From NCBI GenBank assembly GCA_021776195.1, contig JAJFGK010000003.1, positions 7,249 through 71,248 on the forward strand: a DNA stretch of 64,000 nucleotides. The letters run 5' to 3'. Positions 60,191-64,000 of the stretch are shown piece after piece (position 1 is the first letter of the stretch; every line of letters begins with the position of its first letter). The translations under genes were made by a program, and so were the position numbers. The notes beneath the pieces were generated by a model, which searched no databases, was not told the DNA's origin, and saw only the letters and a program-made list of their open reading frames with translations. Origin of the DNA: Kiloniellaceae bacterium (GTDB lineage: Bacteria > Pseudomonadota > Alphaproteobacteria > Kiloniellales > Kiloniellaceae).

Positions 60191-60865
60191 TCAGTTCGCA
60201 GCCTTCGGCGCTAGTTTCAATCCGACATCAGGCCTTCGCTTGAACACTTCAATGCACAAGTTCCTCGCGAATACCTCTGCGTAGGATTGGCCGGAGGTCG
60301 CCAGTAAGGCGAGCGAATAGCTTACCGCTCCCAAAGCGGCGGGGGATGATAACTTTGTCGTACGGTCATCTTCAGCCGACAAAAACCTCATTTCCAAATC
60401 GGCGGCGGCGACCGCTTCGGGCGTACCGGGGTCTTTAAAGACCAACTTGCCCTTCCAGAGCTTGGTCCAGTGATCGAAGTAATTGGATTCCAGGTCTTCA
60501 ACGGAGTCAAACCGAAGCACCACATCGAGTGGCGTTCCGTCGTTTGCGCAATACGAAAGTTGTTCAGTGATTTCTTCTTCCAAATGAGAGGCAAAGAATT
60601 GCTGCCAGACAAGGCCTGTCATTTCGAGCTCCACACCTACCACCTTGACGGTCCGCGGGTCGATCACAGGCAGGCCCGTTGGCCAATCCTGGTCCCTGGC
60701 GTTCACATCGCCTTCAGGGTCGCCGATGGCGGTAGCGGCCGAGAGAGTCTCGTCGTTAACGGGTGGCTCATTCTGAGCACAAGCCGCGAGCCCGGAGGCT
60801 CCCAAGGCAACCAACAGCACTCGGGCACGCCGACAGAAAATTCTGATTCTAGTGTTGATCGTCAT
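60191..60865 (-). CDS. Lipoprotein of unknown function, 224 aa
   Basis: The product has a lipoprotein signal (RRARVLLVALGASGLAAC). The mature domain, about 195 residues, includes WQQFFASHLEEEITEQLSYCANDG and SYAEVFARNLCIEVFKRRPDVG, with two cysteines that could pair. I do not recognise the family; the layout resembles DUF-type periplasmic lipoproteins. It is probably in an operon with the secreted protein at 59065. Confidence 0.8.
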   Translation of the reverse strand: MTINTRIRIFCRRARVLLVALGASGLAACAQNEPPVNDETLSAATAIGDPEGDVNARDQDWPTGLPVIDPRTVKVVGVELEMTGLVWQQFFASHLEEEITEQLSYCANDGTPLDVVLRFDSVEDLESNYFDHWTKLWKGKLVFKDPGTPEAVAAADLEMRFLSAEDDRTTKLSSPAALGAVSYSLALLATSGQSYAEVFARNLCIEVFKRRPDVGLKLAPKAAN

Positions 60866-60921
60866 CGCCAGTGTTCCACCTGCGGCCTCAATCTTCTCTC
60901 CAGATTGGAGGACACTCGATC

Positions 60922-61107
60922 ATGGCCATACAAAGCGGCATCGCTGGCGCCCTGGTCGCATTCATGCTCTGGGAAATTGGTGACCGTCGCCTGGAACTTG
61001 GCGACTCAAGCCTGTTCTCGCCAAGGCAGAATGTCACAGCTACACGAACCGCCGGCGGCGTACCGTCAGAGAATCATCAAATGGACAGCCCACTAATCCC
61101 CGCCTAG
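60922..61107 (+). CDS. Possible small membrane protein, 61 aa
   Basis: ATG at 60922 follows GGAGG at ten bases. The first 20 residues (MAIQSGIAGALVAFMLWEIG) could be one membrane helix, with a polar tail. There is no known family, and the only support is the ribosome site and helix, so this may not be a gene. Confidence 0.3.
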   Translation: MAIQSGIAGALVAFMLWEIGDRRLELGDSSLFSPRQNVTATRTAGGVPSENHQMDSPLIPA

Positions 61108-61182
61108 ATAGATCCCAAGTACCTTCTATCCTACTGAGCGAAGATCCTATCGCAAGAGTTTCTACTGTCTTCGGTTGTGGAC

Positions 61183-62262
61183 TCAGCTCTTGGGCCGGTC
61201 GTCCAACCTGATGACGCCGCGCTTTTCGTCGAACCAGCGGTGGGTGAAGTTACCCTCGTCGCGGCCTTCCATGACCTCGACGATATCGCGGATCACCCGG
61301 GGGCTGACCCGGTAGTACTGGTGGCGGGTGGCGTCCTGACCGGGGAAGTCGGCGTTGCGGCAGTCGACGATCGAGAGCGGCACGCCGAAGGTCTCGGTGA
61401 CTGTCGGGTCGAGCGGCCCGTAGGAGCCCAGGCGGTCGCGCGGCTCGACCACCTCGTCGCTCAGCTCCAGCGGCTTGTCCTTGGCGTTGATGTAGCAGTG
61501 GACCTGCTTGGCGAGGCGGGCCAGGGGCGCCATCTTTTCGGGCAGCTCCAGGGCGTCGCGTTCGGTGTCGCCGCCGGCGATAATCGCGGTCTCGAAGATC
61601 CGCACCAGGCGCGCGCCAGGCAGCCGGTTGAAGGCCATGACCGCATGCTTGAGGGCATGGGCTCCCATGGAGTGCGCCACCAGATGCAGCCGCTGTCCGC
61701 AGTCCAGTCGGTCGCCCTGGCCGCGCACCAGCTTGACGTAAAGGTCGGTGAGACGCGCCGCCGCCCGGGCGATGGCCGGCCCCGAGAGTTCCGCATCCAT
61801 CCGGTCGCTGAGGTAGGCATTGAGCGAAAGCTTGCTGTCGGAGGGCCAGGAAAAGACAAAGGCCACCAGGGCCGAGGCGTTGTCCTTGGAATAGAGCGCC
61901 GCCAGGAAGGCCGCCCGCTCGATCGAGTCCTTGAAGCTGTAGTTGAAACCCGGAATGAAGCAGAGCGCGTCGCGGCCCTCCTCGCTCATCAGGCTCGAGA
62001 GTTCGGGGAACAGCCGGTCGGTCCCGACGGCGGCAAAGCCGGTGCCGTCGGCGGCCTTGCGTTCGTCATAGACTTCGAGGGATTGGATATTGGCGCCCTT
62101 GCCCTTGACCCCGTCGCGGGTCACCGAGACATCGACCGTGACCTTGGCGCAGCCGACCCGGAACAGCGTCGGGTGGCTGGCGAAATCCGGGCCGAAGTCG
62201 TCCTTGCCCCGAAGCCGATTGCGGTTGGTCGCGAAAAAGACCGTGATGTCGAACCGAGCCAT
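61183..62262 (-). CDS. DUF900-type alpha/beta hydrolase
   Basis: ATG at 62262 has AAGGAGG five bases upstream; the product is 359 residues. It belongs to the DUF900-like alpha/beta-hydrolase group: MARFDITVFFATNRN, CFIPGFNYSFKDSIERAAFLA and the nucleophile elbow LHLVAHSMGAHALKHAV with a G-x-S-x-G-like AHSMG. A His late in the chain (ATRHQYYRVSPRVI) could complete a triad. Its substrate is unknown; some relatives are lipases or esterases. The longer frame to 62346 has no ribosome site. It is divergent from the Rieske oxygenase. Confidence 0.88.
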   Translation of the reverse strand: MARFDITVFFATNRNRLRGKDDFGPDFASHPTLFRVGCAKVTVDVSVTRDGVKGKGANIQSLEVYDERKAADGTGFAAVGTDRLFPELSSLMSEEGRDALCFIPGFNYSFKDSIERAAFLAALYSKDNASALVAFVFSWPSDSKLSLNAYLSDRMDAELSGPAIARAAARLTDLYVKLVRGQGDRLDCGQRLHLVAHSMGAHALKHAVMAFNRLPGARLVRIFETAIIAGGDTERDALELPEKMAPLARLAKQVHCYINAKDKPLELSDEVVEPRDRLGSYGPLDPTVTETFGVPLSIVDCRNADFPGQDATRHQYYRVSPRVIRDIVEVMEGRDEGNFTHRWFDEKRGVIRLDDRPKS

Positions 62263-62457
62263 GGTCGCCTCCTTCCCATTGCCAAGCAGATCTGTTTCTT
62301 GTGGATCACACCGTACCGAAAATTGTACAGCGAGACAATCTGGCAAGCAGTACAGGTGATGGGGAACGTTTCATTCCCGGCTTGCCTCCCGCTTCCCGCT
62401 CGTGGCTCAATCCAGCCGGGCGCCGCTAACTGAATCGGGACTCGGGGGAGACGCGCG

Positions 62458-63648
62458 ATGGATGGAGGTAACCGGGGCGGATCTGATTCTCCCGCGCAGG
62501 ACAAAGCGCTGGCGAGCTTGCTGAGCGCCTTGGCCGACAACGCCGCCCGGCCGCTGGAAAACAGCGCGGCCATGCCGCCCCAGGCCTATTGCGACGAGGC
62601 CTTCCTGGCGCTCGAGAAGGCCCGGGTGCTGGCGCCGGAATGGCACTGTGTCGGGCGGGCCGACGATCTGGCCGAGACCGGCGACTACCTGACCCACGAG
62701 ATCGCCGGCGAGGCAGTCTTTGCCCTGCGCGACGGCCAGGGGCGGCTGCGCGCCTTTTCCAATGTCTGCCGCCACCGCCTGGCGACGCTCTTGAGCGGGC
62801 GCGGCTGGGTGAAGCGCATTGTCTGCCCCTACCACGCCTGGAACTACGACCTGGAGGGTCGCCTGAAATCGGCGCCCTTCATGCCGGAAAACTTCGACCC
62901 CGCGACGATCTGTCTGCCGGAGCTGGGGCTCGAGGTCTGGCAGGGCTGGCTCTATCTCAACCTGGACCGGGATGCGCCGCCGCTGGCGCCGCGCCTGGCC
63001 GGCCTGGAGCGCAGCCTGGCGAACTTCCGCATGGCCGAATACCGCCCGCTCTTTCGCACCGAGGAGGTCTGGGAGACCAACTGGAAGTGCCTGATCGAGA
63101 ACTTCACCGAGCCCTATCACCTGTTCCACGTCCACAGCAAGACCGTCGAACCGGCCCTGCCGACCAGCCTCACGCACCATGACGAAGGCGGCGGCGAGGG
63201 CTATAGCCTCTATTTTCAAGAACGCCGGCCGGGCTCGACCTATGAGTATGGCGCGCCCCTGAAGCCGGTAAACGAGGCTCTGAGCGAGGAGGAGCAGCGG
63301 CTCTATCCGCTCTTTTGCGTCTACCCGACCCACCTGGTCGCGCTCTCGCCCGAGCGCACTTTCTGGATGTCGCTGCAGCCCCTGGGCAGTGACCGGGTCA
63401 AGGTCCTGTGGGGCGCCGATATCTTCCCCGGTTCCTTCCCCGCCGGCCCCGAGGGCGAGGCCCGGCTGGCAGAGTTGCGCGCCAGCCTGGAGGCGATCAA
63501 CGAGGAGGACAAGGGCATCTGCCAGGCGATCCGCGCCAATTCCGCCTCGCGCTTCGCCACCGCCGGGCCCCTCGCCCCCAAGGAACGCGGGCTCTGGGAG
63601 TTCCAGCGCTACCTGGCGCGCCGCCTGGAGCTGATGACGGCGCTGTGA
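62458..63648 (+). CDS. Rieske-type aromatic-ring or amine oxygenase alpha subunit
   Basis: The 396-residue protein has a Rieske [2Fe-2S] site at C104-x-H106 and C123-x2-H126 (SNVCRHRL, VCPYHAW). The mononuclear iron site is in ENFTEPYHLFHVHSK, with His, His and a downstream Asp region (ADIFPG). Layout is like choline monooxygenase/GbcA and aromatic-ring-hydroxylating dioxygenases. GGGGGAG lies seven bases before the ATG. No small subunit or reductase is adjacent; the reductase-like gene at 23715 is too far to claim. Betaine demethylation is a plausible substrate class given mttB in the window, but this is inference. Confidence 0.9.
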   Translation: MDGGNRGGSDSPAQDKALASLLSALADNAARPLENSAAMPPQAYCDEAFLALEKARVLAPEWHCVGRADDLAETGDYLTHEIAGEAVFALRDGQGRLRAFSNVCRHRLATLLSGRGWVKRIVCPYHAWNYDLEGRLKSAPFMPENFDPATICLPELGLEVWQGWLYLNLDRDAPPLAPRLAGLERSLANFRMAEYRPLFRTEEVWETNWKCLIENFTEPYHLFHVHSKTVEPALPTSLTHHDEGGGEGYSLYFQERRPGSTYEYGAPLKPVNEALSEEEQRLYPLFCVYPTHLVALSPERTFWMSLQPLGSDRVKVLWGADIFPGSFPAGPEGEARLAELRASLEAINEEDKGICQAIRANSASRFATAGPLAPKERGLWEFQRYLARRLELMTAL

Positions 63649-63802
63649 CGAGCGGGATGTTTCATGGTCCCTGTCCCTTCGCCCCAGCGGGGAGAAGGAG
63701 GGGCCCGGCTGATTTGGTATTCGCGTCACCCCGGACGGAATCCGGCCTTGGGCCGGGGACCGAGCCGGGGTCTCGGGCCGAGGTCTCGGGCCGAGGCTCT
63801 TC

Positions 63803-63845
63803 CCCCACGAGATCCCGGGTCAAGCCCGGGATGACGGTGGAATTG
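63803..63845. repeat. Palindromic intergenic repeat (CCCGGG type)
   Basis: CCCGGGTCAAGCCCGGGATGACG has 6-bp arms CCCGGG around TCAAG, with a GACGG tail. Short palindromes of this form are dispersed in alphaproteobacterial genomes. Upstream imperfect copies of TCGGGCCGAGG (63772-63800) add to the pattern. Confidence 0.55.
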
Positions 63846-63898
63846 CGAACGGGCAGGGTGACTTATACCAATGAGCGTGAATAGGAACCCATAGGATG

Positions 63899-63992
63899 GG
63901 AGAAAATCAGTCCCAGGGGAAGGCGCGGTGTGCGGCGCGATGCCATCGCATCGGGCAAGCGCCGGAACGCACCCCTGGGACTGATTTTCCCC
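63899..63992. repeat. Large inverted repeat with 18-bp perfect arms
   Basis: Arms GAAAATCAGTCCCAGGGG (63902-63919) and CCCCTGGGACTGATTTTC (63972-63989) are exact reverse complements, flanking 52 bp. The inner part carries a smaller palindrome (GCGATG-C-CATCGC near 63938). The element is cut off from its context by the window edge. A strong terminator, a structured RNA, or a small mobile palindrome are all possible. Confidence 0.6.
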
Positions 63993-64000
63993 ACCGGAGG

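Larger units (their letters stand above)
63649..64000. other. Repeat-rich intergenic region to right window edge
   Basis: The 352-bp right end has no convincing gene. It contains GC-rich palindromic repeats near 63740-63840 (for example CCCGGGTCAAGCCCGGG) of the short dispersed type common in alphaproteobacterial intergenic DNA, and a large inverted repeat at 63899-63992, listed separately. Confidence 0.6.

Noticed and set aside
61177..62433. Long plus-strand frame opposite the hydrolase gene
   Set aside because: It is the antisense shadow of the DUF900-like gene, with repetitive Arg/Ala/Leu composition and no ribosome site.

Overview
This is a high-GC window from an alphaproteobacterium. 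The type VI secretion gene order, the MttB and acyl-CoA genes, and the CRP-type operators fit a Rhodospirillales-like marine or soil lineage; that placement is inference. Nearly all of it is densely packed chromosomal genes. There is no complete tRNA, no rRNA, no CRISPR array and no intact insertion sequence.

Region 1 (1-10503, all minus strand) is one type VI secretion (T6SS) operon transcribed leftwards: tssA, tssB, tssC, hcp, tagJ, tssE, tssF, tssG, tssH/clpV. It supplies sheath, tube, baseplate and disassembly ATPase. The membrane complex and spike genes (tssJKLM, vgrG) are not in the window, and clpV is cut by the left edge. Upstream lies a perfect CRP-type palindrome and a plausible promoter. 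Region 2 (10798-19665) holds an FhaC/ShlB-like outer-membrane POTRA/beta-barrel protein with a TPR-CHAT protease-like lipoprotein. Divergent from these are an OmpA-like peptidoglycan-binding protein and a transmembrane Ser/Thr kinase with a DUF4384-like C-terminus, resembling T6SS-associated PpkA. Together this reads as a cell-envelope signalling and proteolysis module beside the T6SS.

Region 3 (19646-32700) is ordinary metabolism and transport: an AraC regulator with a divergent Tat-exported isochorismatase-like hydrolase, a membrane-anchored HExxH protein, a Nudix/ferredoxin-reductase pair, a DMT exporter, a DUF47-PiT phosphate pair, an MFS transporter, an acyl-CoA dehydrogenase/enoyl-CoA hydratase operon and an amidinotransferase. 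Region 4 (32701-43084) is the least explained part. Twin palindromes precede two large unrecognised helical proteins (441 and 1362 aa), followed by a membrane GGDEF protein with a destroyed active motif, a membrane J-domain protein, a Sel1 secreted protein and an orphan FliN.

Region 5 (43134-55220) contains an amidase/PhnD-like/GFA/XRE gene set, a divergent fatty-acid desaturase, PhyH dioxygenase and sugar-isomerase-like operon, a GNAT enzyme, a non-pyrrolysine MttB methyltransferase with an M29-like partner, and a divergent aromatic-amino-acid-lyase homologue lacking the MIO-forming serine. Region 6 (55221-61182) has visibly lower GC and looks recently acquired: a CRP-type site, a tyrosinase with a lipoprotein partner, an adenylate-cyclase remnant, an SDR lacking YxxxK, and envelope lipoproteins. 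Region 7 (61183-64000) has an alpha/beta hydrolase, a Rieske oxygenase and repeat-rich intergenic DNA.

Candidates for something undescribed are the helical gene pair with twin operators, its operator similarity to the T6SS and tyrosinase promoters, and the CHAT/ShlB/OmpA/kinase module.
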